The position numbers were made by a program, and so were the translations under genes. A stretch of DNA of 42,451 bases from Acidobacteriota bacterium (GTDB taxonomy: Bacteria > Acidobacteriota > Terriglobia > UBA7540): the NCBI GenBank assembly GCA_021787735.1, contig JAJYLL010000034.1:1-42451 (forward strand). Reading direction: 5' to 3'. Shown one piece after another: positions 16,931 through 25,343 of the stretch. How positions within the stretch are numbered: position 1 is the first letter of the stretch; each line of letters begins with the position of its first letter. The notes under the pieces are model-generated. The model had not been told where the DNA came from. It did no database searches and was given only the letters and a program-made list of their open reading frames with translations.

Positions 16931-17977
16931 GTGAACGCAGACCCATCGCGTCTGGTTGTATTCACCGAGAGGGAGGAAGGCCCTGTTTGTGGGCTCGACG
17001 AGAAAGTGATCCGTGCGGCTGGCGGCTCCCTTCGCTATGCAAAGGCGGGCAGCCTGGATGAGCGGATCGCACTCGCCAGGCCCGCGGAGGTGCTAATTGT
17101 CAGTTCGGCCGGGATGACGCGGGAATTCCTTGGAGAACTTCCACAATTGAAGGGAATTGTGCGGCTGGGAATCGGTGTGGATTCCGTCGACCTCGATGCC
17201 GCCACTGACCTTGGAATTGTGGTGGCGAACGTGCCGGAATTCTGCCAGGACGAGGTGGCTGAGCACGCTCTGGGCCTGTTGCTGTCAGTGACCCGCAAGA
17301 TCGTTCTGGCGGACCGTATGACCCGCCAGGGCAAGTGGGCCGTCGGCATCCAGGAGAAAATGCTCCCGATGCGGCGGCTGAAGGGGCAGACCTTGGGGCT
17401 GGTTGGTTTTGGCCGCATTGCGCGGAAGCTGGCTGGCATGGCCAAGGCCCTGGGACTTCGGGTTATTGCGGCAGACCCTTATGTTTCTCAGGAAGAAGCG
17501 GAAGCCGCCGGCGTAGAACTTCTGCCATTGGCGGACTTGCTGCCGCAAGCCGACATTGTCTCCCTGCACGTTCCACTTACACCCGAGACTCGATCGCTGA
17601 TCAACGCGGACGCCTTTGCGCTGATGAAACGCAGCGCCATCCTGATCAACACGGCCCGTGGTTCGGTGGTGGATGAAGTAGCCCTTGAAGAAGTGCTCGC
17701 GAACGGCCGACTGGCCGGGGCGGGTCTGGATGTTCTCGATCGCGAGCCTCCGCTGATTCCTCATCCGCTACTTGAATTCGACAACGTCGTGGTGACGTGC
17801 CATTATGCCTCGTGCAGCTTTGAGGCTTATGCCGATCTGCGGCGAAGCGTGTCAGATCAGGCGGCCCAGATCCTGCGGAACGAGTTTCCGGTGCATCTCG
17901 TTAACGCGCAGGTGAGAGATCTGCCGCAGTGCCGGCTGCGAAACCACGGGGCTGAAGCGCCTGGCACTGAGGGTTGA
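16931..17977 (+). CDS. D-isomer-specific 2-hydroxyacid dehydrogenase (phosphoglycerate dehydrogenase-like)
   Basis: An NAD(P)-dependent oxidoreductase of the SerA/GyaR family, 348 aa. The Rossmann motif is LGLVGFGRIA (~156-165), with Ala where the third glycycle position is usually Gly. The catalytic Arg243 (INTARGS), Glu272 (DREPP) and His291 (VTCHYAS) are all present, so it should be active; the substrate is not predictable, and there is no ACT regulatory domain. GTG 16931 follows AGGAG by 5 bases, better placed than the GTG at 16925. It begins 155 bases after the regulator and is followed 40 bases later by a second family member. Confidence 0.88.
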   Translation: MNADPSRLVVFTEREEGPVCGLDEKVIRAAGGSLRYAKAGSLDERIALARPAEVLIVSSAGMTREFLGELPQLKGIVRLGIGVDSVDLDAATDLGIVVANVPEFCQDEVAEHALGLLLSVTRKIVLADRMTRQGKWAVGIQEKMLPMRRLKGQTLGLVGFGRIARKLAGMAKALGLRVIAADPYVSQEEAEAAGVELLPLADLLPQADIVSLHVPLTPETRSLINADAFALMKRSAILINTARGSVVDEVALEEVLANGRLAGAGLDVLDREPPLIPHPLLEFDNVVVTCHYASCSFEAYADLRRSVSDQAAQILRNEFPVHLVNAQVRDLPQCRLRNHGAEAPGTEG

Positions 17978-18017
17978 TTCCAGGCCTCGAATCGGAAAAA
18001 GGAAATCGGCGGATAGA

Positions 18018-19064
18018 ATGCCCGGGAGGCAAAAAAGCGAAAAACCGACGATCAAAGTAGTCCTGGCGGGGAATGTCGCCGCGAAGGGGGCGACAGACCT
18101 GGCCGCCCTGATCAAGACTCCTGCGACACTCTATCCCTTTCCCGTTAGTCGTGAAAATCCCAGAATACTCAAAGCAATTTCTGCTGCCGATGTGGTGATC
18201 GCAAACTTTTTTACGGAGAGCATGGCCCGCTCGGCACAGAACCTTAAACTGCTTCAAGCCCCTAATGCGGGCATTGATTCCTTCAGGACGGACCTGCTTT
18301 CACCTCACACCTCGGTCGCCAATGCTTATTTCCACGGGCCGGCCATTGCAGAGTACGTGCTGATGATGATCCTTGCCCTGAGTCGTGACTTGCTGAATCT
18401 TGATGCGAGGTTCCGGAAGGGGAACTGGGAGGGCTCCTGGATCGGGGGTGAGCCGCCCGATGAGGAGGTCCTAGGGAAGAGCCTGGGGCTGATCGGCTAT
18501 GGCACCATCGGACGCGAAGTGGCGACGCGTGCTCGTGCGCTGGGAATGTCTATCAAGATCATCAGCGCTCACCCGCCAAAACGAAAGCCGCGAGATGTCG
18601 ATTTCTGGAAAGGCCCAGCGACGCTGCCACAGCTTTTGAGAGAATCGGATTACCTTGTTCTTGCCTGCCCTCTGGACAAGGATACGCGCGGCCTAATCGG
18701 GCCGGAAGAATTTGCTCAGATGAAGGACAGCGCGTTTCTCATCAACGTGGCGCGCGGCGCGGTGGTTGAGGAAGAGGCTTTATATCGCGCGCTTAAAGAA
18801 CGCCGGATTGCGGGCGCGGCCCTTGACGTCTGGTATCGTTATCCGAAAGACAAAAAGCGCTGCCTCCCTTCGCGTTTTCCATTTCACAAACTGACCAACC
18901 TGATAATGACCCCGCACGTTTCGGGTTGGATGCTGGGCACGCGCCAGAAGCGGCTTCAGTTGGTCGCCGAAAACGTTGATCGCCTGGCGGCAGGGAAGCC
19001 CCTCCTGAATGTCTTGCAGGGGCCGCAAAAGCACACCCATTCAAAGGTGAAGACCTCCCGCTGA
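18018..19064 (+). CDS. D-2-hydroxyacid dehydrogenase-like protein with Tyr in place of the catalytic Glu
   Basis: A 348-residue member of the same superfamily as its upstream neighbour but clearly diverged from it. The coenzyme motif is LGLIGYGTIG (156-165). The substrate Arg246 (INVARGAVV) and the His300 (TPHVSG) are kept, but the segment normally DVFxxEP reads DVWYRYP, placing Tyr275 where the catalytic Glu should be. I recall DVWxxYP-type members as a subfamily, so it may be a functional variant rather than a dead enzyme. ATG 18018 starts 40 bases after the first dehydrogenase. The C-terminus has a basic tail (KHTHSKVKTSR). Substrate unknown. Confidence 0.85.
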   Translation: MPGRQKSEKPTIKVVLAGNVAAKGATDLAALIKTPATLYPFPVSRENPRILKAISAADVVIANFFTESMARSAQNLKLLQAPNAGIDSFRTDLLSPHTSVANAYFHGPAIAEYVLMMILALSRDLLNLDARFRKGNWEGSWIGGEPPDEEVLGKSLGLIGYGTIGREVATRARALGMSIKIISAHPPKRKPRDVDFWKGPATLPQLLRESDYLVLACPLDKDTRGLIGPEEFAQMKDSAFLINVARGAVVEEEALYRALKERRIAGAALDVWYRYPKDKKRCLPSRFPFHKLTNLIMTPHVSGWMLGTRQKRLQLVAENVDRLAAGKPLLNVLQGPQKHTHSKVKTSR

Positions 19065-19083
19065 AATCTGGCGCGAAAACAGG

Positions 19084-20154
19084 TCACGGATTTGCCGGGT
19101 GCACACGGGGCAATCGTGCGTCCACCGGCGGCAGGGGTGGCAATGGCGCGTGCGGCTCGGTCTGATACCAGTAGGCCACGGAATAATAATTGTCAGCGCG
19201 GTTGTTGGCCGTCCCATGCTCGATGGTTGCGCGCAAAGATTTGGTGAAGGTTATCGGCGAATCCAGGTGGAAGCGGTAGACCGACCACCGGGACCCTTCG
19301 AGTTCCGGCCCCACCACCGGGGCCCCGAACAGCCCGTAGTCAAACGGTTTGCCGCCAAAATCCCAGGCGCCGAGGAAATAGTCTTCCGTTCCGGTGCCGT
19401 TAATTGAGGGCAGTTTCTCGCCGTCGATGAAAAACATATCGTCGCCCTCGCCCCACCAGCCATCCTGATTCTCAAGGATTGACATGGTAACGCCGACAAA
19501 CTGCCCGCGACCCTTCGCGTTGACCCAGACGTAGTTGTCCTTGCCGTCCAGGTTCTTTCCATCGCTAGTGACAGCCGTGCACGGAGCACACTGGTTATAT
19601 TCCGCGTGGAAGTAGAGCGTATCTTCCGGCAAGGGCTTTGAATACGCGCGGTAGTCAATGTTGAAATAGAGAGCTTGAATGGGTTCCTTGCCCTCATTCG
19701 TTACGGTGATGCGGGCGTGCTTCTTGAATGGCATGGGGAAAAAACTGTTGAGAGCCTTGGCCTCTCCTACGGCCAGCGGAACCGACTGATAAGCGAAGTA
19801 ATCGCCCAAACCGAGGCCGAAAAAGTCGCCGATGGGAGCCTCAACGCTGGGATTGGTTTCGCCATCCCAGTACATGCGCAAGACGATCTTCTTCAGGTGA
19901 AAGCGCTCGGCATCCGCAATGGTGAACCAGACGTGAGTGATCACTCCGGGGCCGGATTCGTCGAGGACGGTGAAAGTCTCTCCCGGGGCCACGTGGCGGT
20001 AGTCGGCGTTGCCGCCCGTGCGGTCATAGCTTGAGACACGCTTCAGGACGTAGGAGTGCGGCTCAGGGAGTTGTCCCAGCCAGTCGCTGAAGTTCTGGGC
20101 CATGGCAGGCATCGCCAAGGCAAGCATAATGATCAAGGGTACGGCCTTCCGCAT
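19084..20154 (-). CDS. Secreted DUF2961 / glycoside hydrolase family 172 enzyme
   Basis: A 356-residue exported protein. Its signal peptide is MRKAVPLIIMLALAMPAMAQ with AMA|Q cleavage. The mature protein carries the family hallmarks: GVITHVWFTI, GLGLGDYF, then GEGDDMFFIDGE (235-246) and NGTGTEDYFLGAW (252-264). GH172 (formerly DUF2961) includes difructose-anhydride and D-arabinofuranoside enzymes; the two catalytic glutamates of the characterised enzyme are 21 residues apart, and Glu236 and Glu257 here have that spacing. ATG 20154 follows GGAGGAACCG. It stands alone between plus-strand genes, suggesting periplasmic or extracellular sugar breakdown. Confidence 0.87.
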   Translation of the reverse strand: MRKAVPLIIMLALAMPAMAQNFSDWLGQLPEPHSYVLKRVSSYDRTGGNADYRHVAPGETFTVLDESGPGVITHVWFTIADAERFHLKKIVLRMYWDGETNPSVEAPIGDFFGLGLGDYFAYQSVPLAVGEAKALNSFFPMPFKKHARITVTNEGKEPIQALYFNIDYRAYSKPLPEDTLYFHAEYNQCAPCTAVTSDGKNLDGKDNYVWVNAKGRGQFVGVTMSILENQDGWWGEGDDMFFIDGEKLPSINGTGTEDYFLGAWDFGGKPFDYGLFGAPVVGPELEGSRWSVYRFHLDSPITFTKSLRATIEHGTANNRADNYYSVAYWYQTEPHAPLPPLPPVDARLPRVHPANP

Positions 20155-20201
20155 CGGTTCCTCCAAGTCTGCTGAAGTCTGGAAAAAATGAGTGCGGCGC
20201 G

Positions 20202-20210
20202 ATTCTATCA
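20202..20210 (-). promoter_or_regulatory. Candidate extended -10 promoter for the GH172 gene
   Basis: On the minus strand TGATAGAAT gives an extended -10 (TGn before TAGAAT), about 48 bases upstream of the start codon, which would leave a leader of roughly 40 bases. No clear -35 is needed for this type and none is seen. Confidence 0.4.
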
Positions 20211-20334
20211 CAGGACGCGGGGAAACGCGCATCGGCCGTCCCGACCTGCCGCGGGTGGTTTATACTCATTTCAGGGCGCGGCGGGACGACTTTGGCCTGC
20301 ACCGCCGCCCGCGTGAAGCTCCATTTGATAACCG

Positions 20335-21174
20335 ATGAAGACGCAACACCAGTCCATGGGCCTCAAAGTGCGCGAAGTGACCAGCGCAACCAATTCGCTG
20401 GTGAAAGTGTTTCGCCGCGCGCTTGCCGAAGGCCTTACGCGTGACGGCTGGCTTTGCGGCGAGGGTCCGTACTTTCTTGAAGAGGCTTTGAAATCCGGCT
20501 CGCGGGCGACGGTTCGCAGCGTTCTGGTTTCAGCCGAGGCCGCGGAAAAGCACAGGCCGTTGCTCGACCGGCTTCCGGCGGAATCGGAACTGGCGCAAAT
20601 TCCTGACCGGCTTTTTCATCAAATCGCCGGGACCCGCACGCCGCAGGGCGTCGCGGCGATTGTTGAAATGCCCGCTTTCGACCTGAAGACTGTGGCTGCA
20701 TCCCGGAACGCTATTCTTGTCATCGCCTGCGGGCTTCAGGACCCGGGCAACATGGGGACCATCATTCGCAGCGCCGACGCCCTGGGAGCCTCGGCCGTCA
20801 TTGCGCTGGCGGGGACAGTGAATCCGTTTAACCCCAAAGCTGTGCGGTCCTGTGTCGGCTCCATTTTCCGGATGCCCGTGTTTGCTGGCCTGAAACCCGA
20901 GACGGTTTTCAAGCTCCTGCGTGACTTGCGCGTTCGCATTTTGGGGACCGATCCACACAGCGCCGTCGCTCTATCCACTGTGGACTTGCGCGGTTCGATT
21001 GCACTGCTGGTGGGGCAGGAAGCCGCAGGCCTGCCTGCTGAAATTTCACGCGAGGCGGACAAACTTCTCAGCATCCCGATTCGCGCACAGGCAGACTCGC
21101 TGAATGCAGCGATGGCTGCGGGCATTTTCCTTTACGAGGTTGCGCGCCAGCGTAAATTTCAATTTCAGCCATGA
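20335..21174 (+). CDS. TrmH/SpoU-family RNA 2'-O-ribose methyltransferase
   Basis: A 279-residue SPOUT-class methyltransferase. Residues ~10-100 form the substrate-binding L7Ae-like domain (SNxLVK-type start, later HQIAGTRTPQGVAAIV). The SPOUT domain has motif 1 around NMGTIIRSADALGA (~140-153), motif 2 LLVGQEAAGLP (~227-237) and motif 3 IPIRAQADSLNAAMAAGIFLYE. These knotted residues bind SAM and the 2'-OH. Which rRNA or tRNA position is modified cannot be told. ATG 20335 is used. Its stop overlaps the rarA start by 4 bases (ATGA). Confidence 0.9.
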   Translation: MKTQHQSMGLKVREVTSATNSLVKVFRRALAEGLTRDGWLCGEGPYFLEEALKSGSRATVRSVLVSAEAAEKHRPLLDRLPAESELAQIPDRLFHQIAGTRTPQGVAAIVEMPAFDLKTVAASRNAILVIACGLQDPGNMGTIIRSADALGASAVIALAGTVNPFNPKAVRSCVGSIFRMPVFAGLKPETVFKLLRDLRVRILGTDPHSAVALSTVDLRGSIALLVGQEAAGLPAEISREADKLLSIPIRAQADSLNAAMAAGIFLYEVARQRKFQFQP

Positions 21175-22511
21175 GCCTTTTTGAAACACAACCTCCCGAA
21201 GCGCAGGAGCAGGGCCGCCGCCCGCTGGCGGACCGCATGCGGCCTGAAACGATTGAGGAATACGTTGGCCAGCTTCACATCCTGGGGCCCGGGAAACCGT
21301 TACGGCAGCAGATTGAGCGCGACGAACTGGCTTCAATGATTCTGTGGGGACCACCCGGGTCAGGGAAGACGACGCTGGCGATGATTGTGGCGCGCAAAAC
21401 GAAGAGCGATTTTGTTCGCTTCAGCGCCGTGCTTTCCGGAATCCGCGAAATCAAGGATGTGATGGCCGCCGCCGAGAAGACGCGCCGCTACGGCCGGCGA
21501 ACGATCCTTTTTGTGGACGAAATCCATCGCTTCAACAGAGCGCAGCAGGACGCTTTTCTACCTTACGTCGAGCGCGGAGACATTGTGCTGATCGGCGCGA
21601 CAACCGAGAACCCATCCTTCGAGGTCAACGCGGCGCTGCTTTCACGCACCAAGGTTTACATGCTGTCGGCGCTTTCGACAGATGAGGTTGTAACGCTGCT
21701 CCGGCGCGCCTTGCAGGACGAGAAACGCGGGCTGGGCGGCGAGAAGGTTGTGATCTTGGACGAATTGTTGCGGCAGATTGCGGTGTTTGCAAACGGAGAC
21801 GCGCGTGCTGCCTATAACACGCTTGAGGCCTCTGTCGCAGCCGCGTCCCGCGACGCCGAGGGACGCGCGAGCATTACCGAAAAGCTGATCGAGGACGCTA
21901 TCCAGCGCAAGGTGCTGCTGTATGACAAGGCGGGCGAAGAGCACTTCAACATTATTTCCGCGCTGCACAAATCGGTGCGCAATTCCGATCCGGACGCCGC
22001 ACTCTATTGGCTGGGACGCATGTTGGAGGCGGGCGAGGACCCTCTCTACGTTGCGCGGCGGCTGATCCGCATGGCGTCGGAAGATGTGGGCATGGCCGAC
22101 CCCAAAGCTCTGGAGGTGGCCGTGGCCGCCATGCAGGCAGTGCACTTTGTGGGACTGCCGGAGGGTGATCTGGCGCTGGCCGAGGCTGCGGTCTATCTTG
22201 CGCTCGCGCCCAAGTCGAATGCGCTCTACACGGGCTACGGCGAGGTGAAGAGCGATACGCAGAAGACCGTGGCGGAGCCCGTGCCTCTGCACCTGCGAAA
22301 TCCCGTCACCGGGCTGATGGCGAATGTGGGCTATGGCAAAGGCTACCAGTACGCCCACAACGCCGAGGATAAACTGACCGACATGGAATGCCTGCCGGAA
22401 AATCTCCGAGGCCGCCGTTATTACCAGCCCACCGACCAGGGCCTCGAAAAACGGCTGAAAGAAAAGATGCAGGCGATTGAAGAATGGAAACGGAAGCGGC
22501 GGGGAGAGTAG
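21171..22511 (+). CDS. rarA: Replication-associated recombination protein A (RarA/MgsA), AAA+ ATPase
   Basis: A clamp-loader-like ATPase that acts at stalled replication forks. The 446 aa start with RPLADRMRPETIEEYVGQ, the RarA N-terminal signature. Walker A is GPPGSGKTT (60-68), and Walker B/DExx is ILFVDEIHRFN (~107-117), followed by GATTENPSFEVN (sensor 1 region). The C-terminal tetramerisation domain contains HKSVRNSDPDAALYWLGRML and RLIRMASEDVGMADP. Full length. It is translationally coupled to the upstream methyltransferase gene by the 4-base overlap. Confidence 0.96.
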   Translation: MSLFETQPPEAQEQGRRPLADRMRPETIEEYVGQLHILGPGKPLRQQIERDELASMILWGPPGSGKTTLAMIVARKTKSDFVRFSAVLSGIREIKDVMAAAEKTRRYGRRTILFVDEIHRFNRAQQDAFLPYVERGDIVLIGATTENPSFEVNAALLSRTKVYMLSALSTDEVVTLLRRALQDEKRGLGGEKVVILDELLRQIAVFANGDARAAYNTLEASVAAASRDAEGRASITEKLIEDAIQRKVLLYDKAGEEHFNIISALHKSVRNSDPDAALYWLGRMLEAGEDPLYVARRLIRMASEDVGMADPKALEVAVAAMQAVHFVGLPEGDLALAEAAVYLALAPKSNALYTGYGEVKSDTQKTVAEPVPLHLRNPVTGLMANVGYGKGYQYAHNAEDKLTDMECLPENLRGRRYYQPTDQGLEKRLKEKMQAIEEWKRKRRGE

Positions 22512-22521
22512 GTGCGACGGC

Positions 22522-22746
22522 ATGGAAAAGATACCGATATCAAAATTCAAGGCGACTTGTTCGGGGATTTTGGAATATGTCCGGCGTACAAAAAAGCCAG
22601 TCCTCATTACCCGCTTTGGTAAGCCCGTCGCTCAGGTTGTCCCGCCGACTCCCGGCGCAAAACCGGAGGACTGGCTGGGTTCACTGGCCGGGACGGGGCG
22701 CATCGTGGGTGACATTGTATGTCCCGCAAGTGAAGAAACCGACTAG
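22522..22746 (+). CDS. Phd/YefM-type antitoxin
   Basis: A 74-residue antitoxin-like protein. It starts MEKIPISKFKATCSGILEYV and continues VLITRFGKPVAQVVP, the standard Phd/YefM N-terminal dimerisation and DNA-binding fold; the C-terminus (DWLGSLAGTGRIVGDI) is of the kind that wraps a PIN toxin. Such proteins neutralise and autoregulate a partner toxin encoded directly downstream. Here only a short relic of that toxin remains at 22751-22840, so the antitoxin appears orphaned. It begins 10 bases after rarA and could be transcribed with it. Confidence 0.85.
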   Translation: MEKIPISKFKATCSGILEYVRRTKKPVLITRFGKPVAQVVPPTPGAKPEDWLGSLAGTGRIVGDIVCPASEETD

Positions 22747-22750
22747 AGAG

Positions 22751-22840
22751 GGCCACCGAACATTTCTCGCCGCAACCACCCGAGTGCGGGACCTCACCTT
22801 CGTGAGCGCGGATAAACGGCTGATTGAGGCGCGGCAGTGA
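22751..22840 (+). pseudogene. C-terminal remnant of a VapC-like PIN-domain toxin
   Basis: Immediately after the antitoxin stop, one frame encodes about 29 residues ending with TGA at 22840: FLAATTRVRDLTFVSADKRL is the C-terminal PIN segment, normally preceded by an Asp (DRLLAATA..HDLTLVTAD). The conserved acidic residue in the SAD step is kept. The N-terminal ~90-100 residues with the other catalytic acids are gone, and no start codon or full domain can be found. This is a decayed toxin, not a gene. Confidence 0.7.
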
Positions 22841-23065
22841 CCTGTTCTGGCTCGTTAACGCTCTGTGCAGCCTCCGCCCGCCGGGCTATCCCCCCCTGCT
22901 TGCATTTGAAACTGCGTGGGATGTATATATTAGTGGTCTTAGTTTCGCGGTTATAGGCCGGTGAATGTGCGCCCCACAAAGGACCTTTTGCACGGGCCAT
23001 CCGCGAATTGGTCGCCCGCTCCCTGCTGCGAGCTCGGGTCTGATGTGATGCTGGAGGTGGTTCGA

Positions 23066-24094
23066 ATGCGGCGTGCGTGTGCGAGAGTTTCAGTGAGCCT
23101 GCTGTTTATTCCGATATTCCTTGCCTCTGTTGGTTTGGCGCAGGTTGCTCGAAGTGTGGCAACAAAGGCATTTCCCTCCGTCGTCCTGCTCGTTATGCAG
23201 GACCAGCACCATCAGCCCGTTGCTCTCGGAAGCGGTTTCTTCGTTCGTCCAGGGATAATTGCGACGAACGTGCATGTGATCAGGGGTGCAGCGACAGGAT
23301 ATGCAAAGCTCATAGGACGGGAGACAAAGCTCGAAATCGTTGGTGTTGTAGGCCTCGACTCCGCGCACGATCTGGCACTGCTTTCTATAGCTGGAGGCGC
23401 GGCGCCGCCCCTCTCGGTCGGCGACAGCGGATCTATGCATGTTGGCGACGAGGTGTATGCGGTTGGCAACCCGGAAGGGCTCGAAGGTACGTTTTCCGAT
23501 GGCATAGTGAGCGGTATCCGCAAGATAGGGGGTGAGAGGCTGCTGCAAATTACGGCCCCAATTTCACCCGGAAGCAGCGGGGGACCTGTCCTCAATGCCA
23601 ATGGGAAGGTCGTCGGAGTAGCCGTAGCCACGTTTCGTGGTGGGCAAAACCTAAATTTTGCGATTCCCTCCGCCTATCTATCAACGCTCATTGCCTCTCC
23701 CAAAGCGCCCATTCCCCTGCGGCAAGCTTCGGCTATCGGGCGGCGAGTCTCGGTCTTCAGTCAGCTTGGGGGATCAAATACTGAAGGGGTTGTTGGCGGC
23801 GAGGTGGTATGGACGTACGGGTTTGGTCTCTCAGGGGATTACTCGTTCTCACTGCGCAACGAATTGGGTGAAACAGTGAAGAACGTCTATTGCATTGTGG
23901 TGTTCTATGACTCCTCTGGACATCCCATTGATTTTGATGTCGTCCATTATTCAGGTATCATCCCTCCAGGTTTGGCGGCGAGAGTAACAAGCAGCGTGGA
24001 CAGCAGTATTCAGAAACTTACCACCGCTTTCAAATCCTCTACTCCGTCGACCAAAGTGAAGTTCAGGATCTTAGACTTCCAAATCGTCAAATGA
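23066..24094 (+). CDS. Secreted trypsin-like (S1C, HtrA-type) serine protease without PDZ, with C-terminal beta domain
   Basis: A 342-residue exported protease. It begins with signal peptide MRRACARVSVSLLFIPIFLA (cleavage near GLAQ), after GGAGGTGG at 23053-23060. The S1C domain has the triad His70 (NVHVI), Asp102 (HDLAL) and Ser171 (PGSSGGPV). No PDZ domain follows. Instead residues ~235-342 look like a beta-sandwich (YSFSLRNELGETVKNVYCIV, then SGIIPPGLAARVTSSV), resembling FxLYD-type Ig-like domains. Role is likely periplasmic protein quality control or processing. It stands alone; a weak TTGCAT/TATATA pair near 22900-22929 could be its promoter. Confidence 0.88.
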   Translation: MRRACARVSVSLLFIPIFLASVGLAQVARSVATKAFPSVVLLVMQDQHHQPVALGSGFFVRPGIIATNVHVIRGAATGYAKLIGRETKLEIVGVVGLDSAHDLALLSIAGGAAPPLSVGDSGSMHVGDEVYAVGNPEGLEGTFSDGIVSGIRKIGGERLLQITAPISPGSSGGPVLNANGKVVGVAVATFRGGQNLNFAIPSAYLSTLIASPKAPIPLRQASAIGRRVSVFSQLGGSNTEGVVGGEVVWTYGFGLSGDYSFSLRNELGETVKNVYCIVVFYDSSGHPIDFDVVHYSGIIPPGLAARVTSSVDSSIQKLTTAFKSSTPSTKVKFRILDFQIVK

Positions 24095-24231
24095 CTGCGG
24101 TGGCCTTTGCCTGGCCGGACGGGTTTTCTGAACCGAGGCGTCAGGGGGACGCGGGAGGCGTTCGCGGTTGGTTCGATGTTGCGGCGGGCTAGGGGGGACG
24201 TTTTCGGCCAGCGATCCGAGGCAGGGCTTGA

Positions 24232-24750
24232 CTACGCGAGCCTGGATTCGTCCAGGAGAAAATCCCTGATTTCGTCCGGGCTGGGCTCCTGCTCGGCTCT
24301 GGTTCTTTTTAGCTCCTTCACCCCAATTTCGTAAACACGCTCCGCTAGGCACCCAAATTTCGAAAACAAGCTTTGATCTGAGTTCTGCCTTATCCGCTCC
24401 TCGATAATGTAGTCCTTGCATGCGCTCCACCATCGCGTCACGTAGAAACTGAACGTCCCCCACACGAACCTTTCGTCCAAATACTCCAACTCGAAGAACA
24501 AACCCATGTCCTCAAAGAAATTCATTACATCTTCACGTATGTCTTCGTGGGGTGCATCGCGAAGCAACTGCTCTGCCAAGCGTTTGCGGGATCGCATCAT
24601 TCTGACGTCGTCAAATCGATCCGACAATTTCAGCTGGAGCCTGAGTTTAATGTCGGTGCGGAGCATGTCTGTTTGCTGGCGCGCCATTCGAAACGTCACC
24701 ACGACGCCCGCCCAAGCTGCTAGCGCGATAAGGAGTTCGACGTACAACAT
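24232..24750 (-). CDS. Hypothetical single-pass membrane protein (DUF4760-like)
   Basis: A 172-residue protein with one N-terminal membrane segment (MLYVELLIALAAWAGVVVTF) followed by a charged helical cytoplasmic part: DIKLRLQLKLSDRFDDVR, then an aromatic stretch VMNFFEDMGLFFELEYLDE and WWSACKDYIIEERI. The pattern of an N-terminal helix plus R-x-R...FFE...lv resembles DUF4760 proteins, but I would not insist on it. ATG 24750 gives the membrane segment at the very N-terminus; the open frame extends to 24885 without a good start. No Shine-Dalgarno is seen. Convergent with the protease gene across a 137-base gap. Confidence 0.65.
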   Translation of the reverse strand: MLYVELLIALAAWAGVVVTFRMARQQTDMLRTDIKLRLQLKLSDRFDDVRMMRSRKRLAEQLLRDAPHEDIREDVMNFFEDMGLFFELEYLDERFVWGTFSFYVTRWWSACKDYIIEERIRQNSDQSLFSKFGCLAERVYEIGVKELKRTRAEQEPSPDEIRDFLLDESRLA

Positions 24751-24865
24751 TTTGCATAGTGTAACAGGTACGGGGTCACGTGGCCAGAGCCCATTTGTCG
24801 GCCTCGCAGCTCTTGGGCACACTGCGGGCGATTCCTCTGGTCCGAGAAGTGAGTTGACGCTGCTG

Positions 24866-25276
24866 TTAAATTCCCTCACACACAAAGTGTTTGGCGTGTT
24901 CTTTCAAGATGCAGCGGTCCTGGACGACTTCCAGACCTGCTTCGCGGGCGCGCCGGGCAGCTTCTTCATGCTGGACGCCTTCCTGCATCCAGACGACTTT
25001 GGCGCCTTTGCGGATGGCGCTTTCCACAACTTCCGGCACAAATTCCGACCGGCGGAAGATGACGACCGCATCGAAGCTTTCCGGAACGTCGTCGAGTGCC
25101 GGGTAGCACTTTTCACCCAGTACGGAAACTTCGTTGGGATTGACGGGAATGATGCGGTAGCCGTGTGACTTCATGTAGGAACTGACGCCATAGCTGGCGC
25201 GGTTATGCTTGGAAGACAGGCCGACGACGGCCAGTGTCTTGCAGGTTTCAAGAATGGTTTGGATTGTGTCTGGCAT
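24866..25276 (-). CDS. CoA-binding protein, YccU/CoA_binding_2 family
   Basis: A 136-residue single-domain Rossmann-fold protein. It shows the family opening TLAVVGLSSKHNRASYGVSSYM (~14-35), IIPVNPNE, then VVWMQEGVQHEEAARRA and the C-terminal DRCILKEH. Members bind CoA as in the N-terminal domain of succinyl-CoA synthetase alpha; their cellular role is not settled. It lies 68 bases downstream of hisC on the same strand and its start has GTTTGCC-type weak context. Cytoplasmic. Confidence 0.92.
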   Translation of the reverse strand: MPDTIQTILETCKTLAVVGLSSKHNRASYGVSSYMKSHGYRIIPVNPNEVSVLGEKCYPALDDVPESFDAVVIFRRSEFVPEVVESAIRKGAKVVWMQEGVQHEEAARRAREAGLEVVQDRCILKEHAKHFVCEGI

Positions 25277-25343
25277 GGCAAACCCTCAAGCCTGAAATCG
25301 GTGGCGTTGAGTTTGTCCGTGGACCCTGCTCCACACCTTCAGT

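Noticed and set aside
21642..22607. Minus-strand open frame of 321 codons opposite rarA
   Set aside because: Antisense shadow of a clear AAA+ gene; His/Arg/Leu-rich with no domain.
22900..22931. TTGCAT with TATATA/TATATT before the serine protease
   Set aside because: Spacing of 18-20 and AT-run ambiguity make it too weak for a separate entry.
24095..24231. Possible gene remnant between the protease and the membrane protein
   Set aside because: No frame shows recognisable protein similarity; I see nothing in it apart from G-rich sequence.
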